Assembly (NCBI GenBank): GCA_022736595.1
Contig: DZDC01000058.1
Span: 1-14,315 of the forward strand
DNA from: Draconibacterium orientale
GTDB lineage: Bacteria; Bacteroidota; Bacteroidia; Bacteroidales; UBA1556
DNA: 14,315 bases
Direction: 5' to 3'
Made by a program: the position numbers and the translations under genes. The stretch's first letter is position 1, and the number at the start of each line of letters is the position of its first letter. Below the pieces are notes generated by a model, which was given only the letters and a program-made list of their open reading frames with translations, was not told where the DNA came from and ran no database searches. This document shows positions 1-6,766 of this stretch, piece after piece.

Positions 1-37
1 CAACAATATAGTTGAATCTTAAATCTATTGTAACTTT

Positions 38-364
38 TTGTCATGTACTAAGTACTTTTACATCAAAGTAAGCAAGAAGAAAAACAACAACCTTGTGAAA
101 CTTGACAACTACCCATTGAGTATTGGACGCAATTTCGATGAGTTGTATCGTGCCCTACTGGCCATGCAAACAGCCGATGCTTTTGAGGTGGCTTGTCCTG
201 CCGATTGGCGCCCAGGTGACGATGTAATTGTGCCCACTGCTGGATCTTGTGGTACTGCAAAAAGTCGTATGGAAGACAAAGAAAATCTGGATTGTAAAGA
301 TTGGTTTTTTTGTACCAAGAAACTAGATAAAGATTTGGTACTGAAAACTATACTTAAAGACTAA
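38..364 (+). pseudogene. Peroxiredoxin (Prx6, archaeal type), 3' remnant
   Basis: Only the last third of a peroxiredoxin is present. From about position 110 the frame reads YPLSIGRNFDELYRALLAMQ, then CPADWRPGDDVIVP, GSCG and CKDWFFC. This is the C-terminal arm of the Prx6 group that, in archaeal homologues, carries a C-x5-C pair in addition to the peroxidatic Cys; that pair is kept here. The family normally has over 200 residues. The thioredoxin fold with the PxxxTxxC active site should lie upstream, but an in-frame stop sits at 20-22 and the other two frames also stop within the first 20 nt. The roughly 24 residues before YPLS are Lys/Asn-rich and do not resemble the family. The frame opens with TTG at 38, not a convincing start. 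I read this as a broken gene without peroxidase activity. A short expressed ORF is possible but unsupported. Confidence 0.6.
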
Positions 365-387
365 TCCACGTTTTAATCAATGTGTAT

Positions 388-425
388 TGTAAAGCCGATG
401 TTCCCCATCGGCTTTACATTTTGGT
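388..425. terminator. Rho-independent terminator, probably bidirectional
   Basis: A perfect 13-bp stem (arms 388-400 and 406-418) encloses a 5-nt loop (ttccc) and is followed by a T-rich stretch. It lies between the end of the peroxiredoxin remnant and the end of the convergent minus-strand oxidoreductase, so it can serve both. On the minus strand the hairpin is followed by AATACACATTG, a poorer T tract, so it should work best for plus-strand transcripts. The remaining bases up to 503 are AT-rich and I see nothing else in them. Confidence 0.8.
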
Positions 426-503
426 TATGCGCGTTTTTTTGGATATTTTTCAAAGGTATCGAATTTCATTCTTTAAATATTTTGAAGGCTCATGGGTTAT
501 CAT

Positions 504-2108
504 TTATAACTGCTTTTTCTTTTTTGCTATTTCTCTAAAAATAGGCCATACTCGCCACTTTAAAATGGTGATGGCGCATATCATTCCTGAGAGCATGGCC
601 GATGAAAGGCCAACAAGGGTAGTGTCTTGTCCCACCAATTTGAGTCCTTTTATTTTGGTGATAGGGCGTAGAAAGGGTAATTGAAAGCGTTCAGGTGTGT
701 GTTCCAAACCATAAATCTCGCCCTGTTGGTATTGTGAGAAGTGTTTAGTGCTCAGGGGAGTAGATACTTCGGTATATATGACATGGCCTTTAATCTGGGG
801 CAAAAGCTCATAAAGCCGTTGGAGCATATTTTGTTCAAATTCCTTTTTTAAGTTGTCGTAGGCTTCCTCACTTTGCATACAAATGTGGTCTGAAAATGCT
901 GAGAACCAATCCATATCCCCTGCCGAAAGTGCCTGAATGGTGGCCGTATTTGGATGCTGCTCATGCCATTGAGGATCTTTGGCCGAAGGAAAGGAGATAT
1001 AGGCAAATTTTTTGGCTGAATTTTGTAATGTAAAATTTGAAAAAATTCCGTCAATATCGTCGTTTTCATAATACCAAATGTTGTGTTTGGGAAGTTCCAA
1101 GGCTTGGTCCGACTGGTCTAAACCCACATATAAACAGATATGTGCTATGGATGATTTTACATTTTTTAAATCAAATTTGGTATGGGAACTGGCCTGGGGC
1201 GAAAGCAATTTATTAAAGGTGTTAAAAACGCCTGCATTGCTGATAACGCTCTTGCAAGGTATCAACTTATCCTTAATTCTAATGCCAACAACACGATTTT
1301 TATGGGTTACAATTTCATCTACTTTGGCCTTGACATAAACATTGCCCCCAAGTGAATTAAAATTGTCAATTAATGTTAACGCAATTTCTTCCGATCCGCC
1401 CACTGGATAAAAGCCTCCTTCCATAAAATGCCCAACAATAAGCGCATGGGCTGCAAAACTACTTTTGGAAGGCGATAGTCCATAATTACCACATTGTCCA
1501 CTCAATACTGAAATAAGTCGTTGATTAGTTGTCAATTCTGACAGAACTTGCAGGGTAGTTTTTTGCGAAAATTGGTCAAAGGAATGCCTCATATATCGCC
1601 CCAACGTATTACTTAAAAAGGAGGGAAAAGCCTTTTCAATAAAGAAATGGTTGGCTGCTTTATTTAATTTTTCTATGAGTTGCAAATAGTGGTCTATAGC
1701 TATATTATCGTCTGGAAAATAGCTTAGAAGCTGAGTGCGAAAGTGCGCTTTGCCAGCCTTAAATTCGTATTTTTCGTTCCCAAAATATACCAAATCGTAC
1801 ACTTCGCCCATGGGCTCCCATTTCAACTTATGGTCAGAAAGAAAATCGAAAAGTCCTCTTAACGAATTCCCCTCATTCATGCCTCCCACATAATGCACCC
1901 CCACATCCCATTGAAATCCTTTTTTTCTCTTGAAAATATGGGTAAATCCTCCTGGTTTGCTATGCGATTCAAATAGGGCCACTTTTTTCCCTGCCTTGGC
2001 AAGCCAAGTGGCCACCGTCATGCCGCCAATGCCCGACCCAATTACAATATGGTCTAAACCGCTAAAGTCTATTTCTGGGCAATATATTTCACAACCGCTT
2101 TTACTCAT
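504..2108 (-). CDS. FAD-dependent oxidoreductase, RetSat/carotenoid isomerase-like
   Basis: This 534-residue flavoprotein belongs to the phytoene desaturase / CrtISO / all-trans-retinol 13,14-reductase superfamily. The FAD dinucleotide-binding signature GSGIGG lies at residues 24-29, followed by the Rossmann acidic residue (E47 in ALFES) and KPGGFTH, which is typical of the RetSat branch. Near the C-terminus, GLKLVGQDTTLVGLSSAMLSG matches the second FAD-contact motif (LxGQDxxxxGxxGAxxSG). Members saturate or isomerise polyene chains such as carotenoids and retinoids, or act on related lipophilic substrates; the substrate here cannot be inferred. The length is close to that of the family. The ATG at 2106-2108 is the only Met near the N-terminus that leaves the FAD motif intact. 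The gene stands alone, divergent from the heptose operon across 225 bp, with no other carotenoid or flexirubin gene in view. Confidence 0.85.
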   Translation of the reverse strand: MSKSGCEIYCPEIDFSGLDHIVIGSGIGGMTVATWLAKAGKKVALFESHSKPGGFTHIFKRKKGFQWDVGVHYVGGMNEGNSLRGLFDFLSDHKLKWEPMGEVYDLVYFGNEKYEFKAGKAHFRTQLLSYFPDDNIAIDHYLQLIEKLNKAANHFFIEKAFPSFLSNTLGRYMRHSFDQFSQKTTLQVLSELTTNQRLISVLSGQCGNYGLSPSKSSFAAHALIVGHFMEGGFYPVGGSEEIALTLIDNFNSLGGNVYVKAKVDEIVTHKNRVVGIRIKDKLIPCKSVISNAGVFNTFNKLLSPQASSHTKFDLKNVKSSIAHICLYVGLDQSDQALELPKHNIWYYENDDIDGIFSNFTLQNSAKKFAYISFPSAKDPQWHEQHPNTATIQALSAGDMDWFSAFSDHICMQSEEAYDNLKKEFEQNMLQRLYELLPQIKGHVIYTEVSTPLSTKHFSQYQQGEIYGLEHTPERFQLPFLRPITKIKGLKLVGQDTTLVGLSSAMLSGMICAITILKWRVWPIFREIAKKKKQL

Positions 2109-2279
2109 TCTGGTTTTTGATTAAAGATTTGATATGGTTTAATATCGATTGAATCATTATCTTGCATTGAAGAGTATATAAGAATATTTAGCAATGAGTC
2201 TGATTTTATAGCATTAATAGGAGTGTAAATGTATTTGTTTTTTTTGTTTCAACGGCGGTAGGGTAAAAATTTGTAGCAG

Positions 2280-2287
2280 CAAAACTA
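2280..2287 (-). promoter_or_regulatory. Candidate -7 box (TAGTTTTG) for the oxidoreductase
   Basis: On the minus strand these bases read TAGTTTTG, matching the Bacteroidota -7 consensus TAnnTTTG. It would give a leader of about 165 nt before the ATG at 2108, and I find no TTTG at the usual -33 spacing. It is the only full match on this strand within the divergent intergenic region, but a motif this short can occur by chance. Confidence 0.2.
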
Positions 2288-2316
2288 GCATCAAGGGGAG
2301 GCATTTGTATTTTTAA

Positions 2317-2324
2317 TATCTTTG
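2317..2324 (+). promoter_or_regulatory. -7 box (TATCTTTG) of the heptose operon promoter
   Basis: TATCTTTG is a perfect match to the Bacteroidota primary sigma factor -7 consensus TAnnTTTG. No clear TTTG lies at the -33 position. Transcription would start near 2330, only about 4 nt before the ATG at 2334 but about 19 nt before the ATG at 2349. This bears on the choice of start for gmhA. The same octamer occurs upstream of the lipoprotein gene at 6713-6720. Confidence 0.5.
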
Positions 2325-2333
2325 CCGTAATAT

Positions 2334-2918
2334 ATGGCAACTACGAATATGATAAAAGACATTATAAATCAATCTATTAAGGTTAAACAAGATTTAGTAT
2401 CCGACGCCCATTTGGTGGAGACCATAGCCAAACTCAGCGATCGCATTGTAGAAGCTTACCGCAACAAAGGGGTAGTGTATTTCTGTGGAAATGGGGGAAG
2501 TGCTGCCGATGCTCAGCATTTAGCTGCGGAATTGTCTGGTCGTTTTTATTACGATCGGCCTCCCTTGGCTGCTGAGGCCCTACATGTGAATACCAGTTAC
2601 TTAACTGCTGTGGCCAACGATTACAGTTACGACGAAATTTATGCGCGTTACATCCGTGGTGTAGGTAGAGCAGGGGATGTGCTCATTGGCATAAGCACTT
2701 CAGGTAATTCTAAAAATATTCTTCGTGCCTTTGAAGCTGCCAAAGCTATAGGTATGGTGGTGGTAGCTTTTACTGGTGCTACCGGTGGAGAAATGAAGCA
2801 ACATGCTGATTATCTTATCAATATACCTTCAAAAGATACGCCTCGCATTCAAGAATCGCACATTATGGTGGGCCATATAGTTTGTCAATTGGTTGAATCA
2901 AGCCTCTTCCCACAATGA
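2334..2918 (+). CDS. gmhA: Sedoheptulose-7-phosphate isomerase (phosphoheptose isomerase)
   Basis: This enzyme converts D-sedoheptulose 7-phosphate to D-glycero-D-manno-heptose 7-phosphate, the first step towards activated heptose, in the cytoplasm. It is a single SIS domain of 194 residues, the usual size. The phosphate-binding motif CGNGGSAADAQHLAAE spans residues 51-66 and STSGNSKN spans 121-128. The metal/catalytic residues H62, E66, Q173 and H181 sit exactly one position later than their E. coli counterparts (H61, E65, Q172, H180). A second ATG at 2349 (MIKDIINQSIKVKQ) resembles typical GmhA N-termini and fits the -7 box better, so the true protein may have 189 residues. It is the first gene of a three-gene unit, and its TGA overlaps the next ATG (ATGA). 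DiaA, a related SIS protein, is less likely given the neighbours. Confidence 0.93.
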   Translation: MATTNMIKDIINQSIKVKQDLVSDAHLVETIAKLSDRIVEAYRNKGVVYFCGNGGSAADAQHLAAELSGRFYYDRPPLAAEALHVNTSYLTAVANDYSYDEIYARYIRGVGRAGDVLIGISTSGNSKNILRAFEAAKAIGMVVVAFTGATGGEMKQHADYLINIPSKDTPRIQESHIMVGHIVCQLVESSLFPQ

Positions 2919-3622
2919 TCACTGAAGCGGTAGTTTTGGCAGGGGGTATGGGCACCCGACTTAAATCGGTGATTGACGACTTACCCAAACCCATGGCTGC
3001 TGTTGCCGGAAGACCTTTTTTGGAATATCAGCTCAACTACCTTGCCCAACAAGGCATTCAAACGGTCATCCTATCAGTGGGATATCAAGCTCAAACTATC
3101 ATCGATTATTTTGGAACCAAGTTTGGTTCACTCCAGATCAAATATAGCATTGAACAACAGCCTTTAGGTACCGGTGGGGGACTTCAAAAAGCCTTTGAAA
3201 TGGTGCAAAATGAAGCTGCCTTCGTGGTCAATGGTGATACCTTGTTTGAAGTGGATTTACCGACATTGGCTCACTTTCATCAACAAACTCAAAGCGAATT
3301 TTCATTGGCTTTGCGTCAACTTCCCGATGTGAGTAGGTATGGAGCTGTGGTGTTGAGCGACCAAAAACGAATTGTGCGCTTTGCTGAAAAAGGTCAATTT
3401 GAAGGCAGTGGATTCATCAATGGAGGTACTTATTTGATTCAAAAAGATTTCTTTAAAAAACTTTCCTTGCCTGAGAAATTCTCGTTGGAGTTGGAAGTTT
3501 TCGAAAAAATGCATACCCTAATTCCTTTCTATGGAGCCACTTTCGAGTCCTATTTTCTCGATATTGGCATTCCGGAAGATTATCAAAAAGCACAATATGA
3601 AATTCCAAAACTGGGATATTAA
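2915..3622 (+). CDS. hddC: Heptose-1-phosphate nucleotidyltransferase (HddC-like)
   Basis: This 235-residue sugar-nucleotidyltransferase probably transfers GMP from GTP to D-glycero-alpha-D-manno-heptose 1-phosphate to give GDP-heptose. The nucleotide-binding signature GGMGTRL (residues 10-16) is followed by LPKPM with the conserved Lys at 25. QPLGTGGGL lies at 82-90, the metal-binding NGD at 106-108, and FLDIGIPEDY with D216 near the end. The fold is the short RmlA/HddC type without a C-terminal hexapeptide domain. It overlaps gmhA by 4 nt and the next gene by 26 nt, implying translational coupling. Assignment to heptose rests on its position between gmhA and gmhB. On sequence alone it could be a guanylyl-, cytidylyl- or thymidylyltransferase acting on another sugar phosphate. 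Confidence 0.82.
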   Translation: MITEAVVLAGGMGTRLKSVIDDLPKPMAAVAGRPFLEYQLNYLAQQGIQTVILSVGYQAQTIIDYFGTKFGSLQIKYSIEQQPLGTGGGLQKAFEMVQNEAAFVVNGDTLFEVDLPTLAHFHQQTQSEFSLALRQLPDVSRYGAVVLSDQKRIVRFAEKGQFEGSGFINGGTYLIQKDFFKKLSLPEKFSLELEVFEKMHTLIPFYGATFESYFLDIGIPEDYQKAQYEIPKLGY

Positions 3623-4163
3623 AAGCGAGAATTGGGAACAATGGAGCTTGTTTTTTGATCGCGATGGGGTTATCAATCGAAGACTGGTGGACGATTATGT
3701 AAAAAAGCCTGATGATTTTGAATTTCTTGAAGAGGTACCTCAAAGCTTGGCTTTTTTTAAAAAGCATTTCAAATATTTATTTTTGGTAACCAATCAGCAA
3801 GGTATTGGAAAAGGATTGATGACGGTTTCCGATTTGAAACAAGTGCATCATTTTATGATGTCAACTTTAGAAAAGGAGCGAGGCCAATTTGATGCACTTT
3901 TTTATTGTCCTCATTTGGCCGTAGAGGCTTGCAACTGTCGAAAACCTCAAATAGGCATGGCGAAGCAAGCACAACAGCAATTTCCAGATATAGATTTTTC
4001 CCAGTCCATTCTTTTAGGCGATAGTGTGAGCGATATGCAATTTGGTCGCAATGCGGGCATGAAAACCGTGTGGATTGGAGCCCTTAGCCCCAAGGTGACT
4101 CCTCAAATGTGGGACGCTCAATTTGAATCTTTGGCTCAATTGGTAGCGTATTTGAAAGGGTAA
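3597..4163 (+). CDS. gmhB: Heptose bisphosphate phosphatase, HAD-IIIA family
   Basis: This enzyme removes the 7-phosphate from D-glycero-D-manno-heptose 1,7-bisphosphate. It has 188 residues from the ATG at 3597; the frame is open further upstream, but this start gives the family length and N-terminus. HAD motif I is FFDRDGVINRR (nucleophile D21, acid/base D23), motif II is VTNQQG (T65), K116 in CRKP is the motif III lysine, and GDSVSDM (D142, D146) is motif IV. The family zinc loop is present as C104, H106, C112 and C114, and is shorter than the loop I recall for E. coli GmhB. The first 26 nt lie inside the upstream nucleotidyltransferase gene. Next to an hddC-like gene, the alpha-anomer substrate of the GDP-heptose branch is the better guess, as known for the Bacteroides thetaiotaomicron enzyme. 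Confidence 0.88.
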   Translation: MKFQNWDIKSENWEQWSLFFDRDGVINRRLVDDYVKKPDDFEFLEEVPQSLAFFKKHFKYLFLVTNQQGIGKGLMTVSDLKQVHHFMMSTLEKERGQFDALFYCPHLAVEACNCRKPQIGMAKQAQQQFPDIDFSQSILLGDSVSDMQFGRNAGMKTVWIGALSPKVTPQMWDAQFESLAQLVAYLKG

Positions 4164-4229
4164 TTTGCCTTATTGGGTCAAATATTATCTTTTTTGTTGA
4201 TTTTTTGTTTTTCGTATGGATTATGTTTT
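4164..4229 (+). promoter_or_regulatory. Candidate promoter(s) for the type IX secreted protein
   Basis: Two Bacteroidota-type promoters with one -7 mismatch each lie in the 103-bp gap after gmhB. The first has TTTG at 4164-4167, an 18-nt spacer and TATCTTTT at 4186-4193. The second has TTG at 4197-4199, a 22-nt spacer and TATGTTTT at 4222-4229. I see no hairpin terminator after gmhB, so read-through from the heptose operon is also possible. Confidence 0.3.
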
Positions 4230-4266
4230 ACTTTTACGGCACATAAAACACAAAAACATAAGCCTT

Positions 4267-6561
4267 ATGAAAAAAAATCTACTCTTAGCGTTGCTCGTTT
4301 CCTTGACGTTCTTAGCATTGGGTCAAACATCAGGTGGCCCCGACCTTTACGGTTATACATGGAAAAATAGTGTGCATACTACCAGTCCTCCGGCCTATCA
4401 ATGGATTGATATCAGCAATCGAGGGGCTGAGGTTACCGGATTATCTGACGATAACATCATTGGCCCCATCACCATGTCGTCACCTTTCCAGTTCTACTGG
4501 TACCCTGTTTCACAATTTTGGATTGGTTCTAACGGATATATTTCATTCAATGCAACCAATATGGCCAGTCCTTTTCCTGCTAGCATCCCTTTGTCAAGCG
4601 GTGGAAACAACTGGATTGCTCCTTTTTTGGCCGACTTAAACTTTAGCGGTACTGGAAATACTGCCCAATGCTATTACCTCAATACTTCCGACAGTTTGAT
4701 AGTGAGCTGGCATAATGTGCCTTTCTGGTACAACGGTGGCTCGGGTTTCACGGGCAGCAATACTTTTCAGATTGTAATTAATAAGGTGGATAAGTCGATA
4801 TGTTTCAATTATTTGAGTACCAATATTGGGTCAAATACCACCACAGATATGATTGCTGGAATTGAAAACAATACAGGAAATCTAGGCTTAGGCGTGATGG
4901 TGGATGTGATGCCTACTCCTTTGCGTACGTACAAATTTTACTATCCTGCCACTGTTACTTATGCCGTTACTGATGGAGGATCCAACTGGAACGATAACGA
5001 AAAAAGTGCAGCCATTTTTATTAAAAAAGGTGGTTCGCCTATGCCTTTAACGGCTAATTTTAAGAATTACGGTAATCAAAATCTCAGTAGTTTTACTGGA
5101 AATAATACGGTTTACAATCCTTCCAATGCAGTTGCAAGTAGTGGTACAATTACTGTTCCCGCATTGGTGGCAGGAGATGACACTACGCTTACTTTTTCAA
5201 ATACTTTTACAGCGGCTACAGCAGGTATTTATCGTTTTAAAACTTCTGTAAGTGGCATCACTGGAGATATGGTGGCTTCCAACAATAGCAATCAGCAGAG
5301 AATAGTAGCTATTGATACCGCTCAAACTTCCATTTACCTCGATTACACCGATGGCACTCCCAGCGGTACGGGTATCAGTTGGAGTGGGGGAAGCGGAGGT
5401 ATTGGTGTTTATATTAAACCTCCAGTTTACCCATGCAGAATTTTAAATTCTAAGTTTTATATCACTGCCAATGGCACCAGTCCCGTTGGATTTTATGCTA
5501 AATTATACGACGATTCAGGACCTTACAATGGGCCAGGTGCCTTGCTTGATTCGGTGTATGTAGCTCCTTCAGGAATTACAATAGGAACTTATAAAGTGGT
5601 TCCCACTTCCAATCAGACTATTATTTTGCAACAAGGGGGTGTTTATCTTATGTGGGACATGGCTGGCGACGGCATCGCATTGGGAAGAGATACCATCACT
5701 CCAACCTCACGTCGTACCTATGAAGTTTTGTTTAATAATTGGTCCGAATACCGCGATAAAACCACCGAAGACTTCCTTATGGGCATCACCATTGAAAAAA
5801 TTACCTTAGCAGCACCTGTGGCCAACTTTACCGTAGATAGTGCAGTGGCTCCATTGTTCCACTTTGCCGATCAAAGCACCTATTTCCCCAATTATTGGTT
5901 ATGGGATTTTGGCGATGGCACCACGGCCAGCACTCAGAATACCTCTCATACTTATGCCGCCAATCAGACTTATAATGTTTGCTTAATCTCCGGAAATTCC
6001 ATAGGCTCCGATACTTTTTGCCAAAGCGTTTATGTACACTCAGTGCCCACAGTTGCTATTTATTCTTACAGTTCGGCATTGATGCCTACCTTAAGTTTTA
6101 CAGATATGAGTACGGGTAATCCTTATGCTTGGCATTGGGATTTTGATGATACTGGAGCCGATAGTTCCGATGTGCAACATCCTACTTATACTTTTCAAAC
6201 CAATGGCAACCACAATATTTGCTTAACTACAACCAATATGGCAGGGTCTTCTTGGCCCAATTGCAATACCATTACGATCTCAGGAGTGGGTATTGATGAG
6301 CAAACTGAAGCTACCAAAGTGTATCTTTTCCCCAATCCTATTGCTGAAACTGCCATTATTTATCTGCCTTCAGATCTTATTCAAAATGGGGATATACAAT
6401 TGGTTTGTACCAATATTTTAGGTCAAATTGTGGAGGTGCCTTACTCACAAAGTGGAAATAAAGTGATGTTCAAAAAGGCCAATTTAACCACGGGTAATTA
6501 CCATTTTCAACTGATTCAAAAAGGAAATTTGGTGGGACAAGGCCGATTTATCGTTCAATAG
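4267..6561 (+). CDS. Secreted PKD-domain protein with type IX sorting domain
   Basis: This is a 764-residue secreted or surface protein. The start is the ATG at 4267: it gives a textbook signal peptide (MKKNLLLALLVSLTFLALG, cleavage near G19/Q20), whereas the earlier in-frame ATG at 4216 would put 17 polar residues before it. Residues 75-215 resemble a nidogen-like (NIDO) domain: IGSNGYISF, then NWIAPFLADLNFSG, LIVSWHNVPF, NTFQIVINK and CFNYLSTN. The middle (230-510) is beta-rich and not recognised. PKD domain 1 (about 517-592) has YWLWDFGDGTTAS, and PKD domain 2 (about 594-672) has AWHWDFDDTGADSS. Residues 684-764 are a type A sorting domain (VYLFPNP, then LGQIV and a TGNYHFQLI-type ending) that directs export through the type IX system and usually attachment to outer-membrane A-LPS. 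No catalytic residues are evident; adhesion or carbohydrate contact is a guess. Confidence 0.85.
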   Translation: MKKNLLLALLVSLTFLALGQTSGGPDLYGYTWKNSVHTTSPPAYQWIDISNRGAEVTGLSDDNIIGPITMSSPFQFYWYPVSQFWIGSNGYISFNATNMASPFPASIPLSSGGNNWIAPFLADLNFSGTGNTAQCYYLNTSDSLIVSWHNVPFWYNGGSGFTGSNTFQIVINKVDKSICFNYLSTNIGSNTTTDMIAGIENNTGNLGLGVMVDVMPTPLRTYKFYYPATVTYAVTDGGSNWNDNEKSAAIFIKKGGSPMPLTANFKNYGNQNLSSFTGNNTVYNPSNAVASSGTITVPALVAGDDTTLTFSNTFTAATAGIYRFKTSVSGITGDMVASNNSNQQRIVAIDTAQTSIYLDYTDGTPSGTGISWSGGSGGIGVYIKPPVYPCRILNSKFYITANGTSPVGFYAKLYDDSGPYNGPGALLDSVYVAPSGITIGTYKVVPTSNQTIILQQGGVYLMWDMAGDGIALGRDTITPTSRRTYEVLFNNWSEYRDKTTEDFLMGITIEKITLAAPVANFTVDSAVAPLFHFADQSTYFPNYWLWDFGDGTTASTQNTSHTYAANQTYNVCLISGNSIGSDTFCQSVYVHSVPTVAIYSYSSALMPTLSFTDMSTGNPYAWHWDFDDTGADSSDVQHPTYTFQTNGNHNICLTTTNMAGSSWPNCNTITISGVGIDEQTEATKVYLFPNPIAETAIIYLPSDLIQNGDIQLVCTNILGQIVEVPYSQSGNKVMFKKANLTTGNYHFQLIQKGNLVGQGRFIVQ

Positions 6562-6588
6562 TTTCACCTTTTATTTTTGTTTTTTTTT

Positions 6589-6630
6589 CTCCCTCTCCCG
6601 ATTTCGAACTGTGGAGGGGGAGTTTTTTTT
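6589..6630 (+). terminator. Rho-independent terminator after the PKD protein gene
   Basis: A 10-bp GC-rich stem (arms 6589-6598 and 6613-6622, one G-T wobble) with a 14-nt loop is followed by eight T residues at 6623-6630. It starts 27 nt after the stop codon, and a T-rich run precedes the stem. It separates the PKD protein gene from the lipoprotein gene. Confidence 0.85.
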
Positions 6631-6712
6631 GAGGTGAGATTCTAAAAGCCCATCCTCAGATGTAGATGCTAAAAACACATAGATTTTACTTCCTTAGCTG
6701 TCAATTAGATTT

Positions 6713-6720
6713 TATCTTTG
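6713..6720 (+). promoter_or_regulatory. -7 box (TATCTTTG) upstream of the transglutaminase lipoprotein
   Basis: TATCTTTG matches the Bacteroidota -7 consensus TAnnTTTG perfectly and is identical to the box before gmhA. The expected -33 position (around 6690) has only a T-rich sequence without TTTG. The leader to the ATG at 6767 would be about 40 nt, AT-rich and without a Shine-Dalgarno. It follows the terminator, so the lipoprotein gene appears to have its own promoter. Confidence 0.5.
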
Positions 6721-6766
6721 CGCAGCAAAACTGCTTTTTCATTTTTTTTAATTCAACCTTTTATTT

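Noticed and set aside
38..110. Frameshift explanation for the missing peroxiredoxin N-terminus
   Set aside because: Translating all three frames of positions 1-110 gives no peroxiredoxin-like residues, and each frame hits a stop quickly, so a single frameshift does not restore the gene.
382..684. Plus-strand ORF of 100 residues after the peroxiredoxin remnant
   Set aside because: It begins inside the terminator hairpin and runs antisense through the oxidoreductase C-terminus; no recognisable protein features.
3531..3596. Extended N-terminus for GmhB starting at 3531
   Set aside because: It would add 22 residues unlike the family and overlap the nucleotidyltransferase by 92 nt; the ATG at 3597 gives the normal length.
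2276..6732. Shared 11-mer GCAGCAAAACT at 2276-2286 and 6722-6732, near two TATCTTTG boxes
   Set aside because: It lies upstream of the box in one case and downstream in the other; matches of this length are expected by chance in a 14-kb window.
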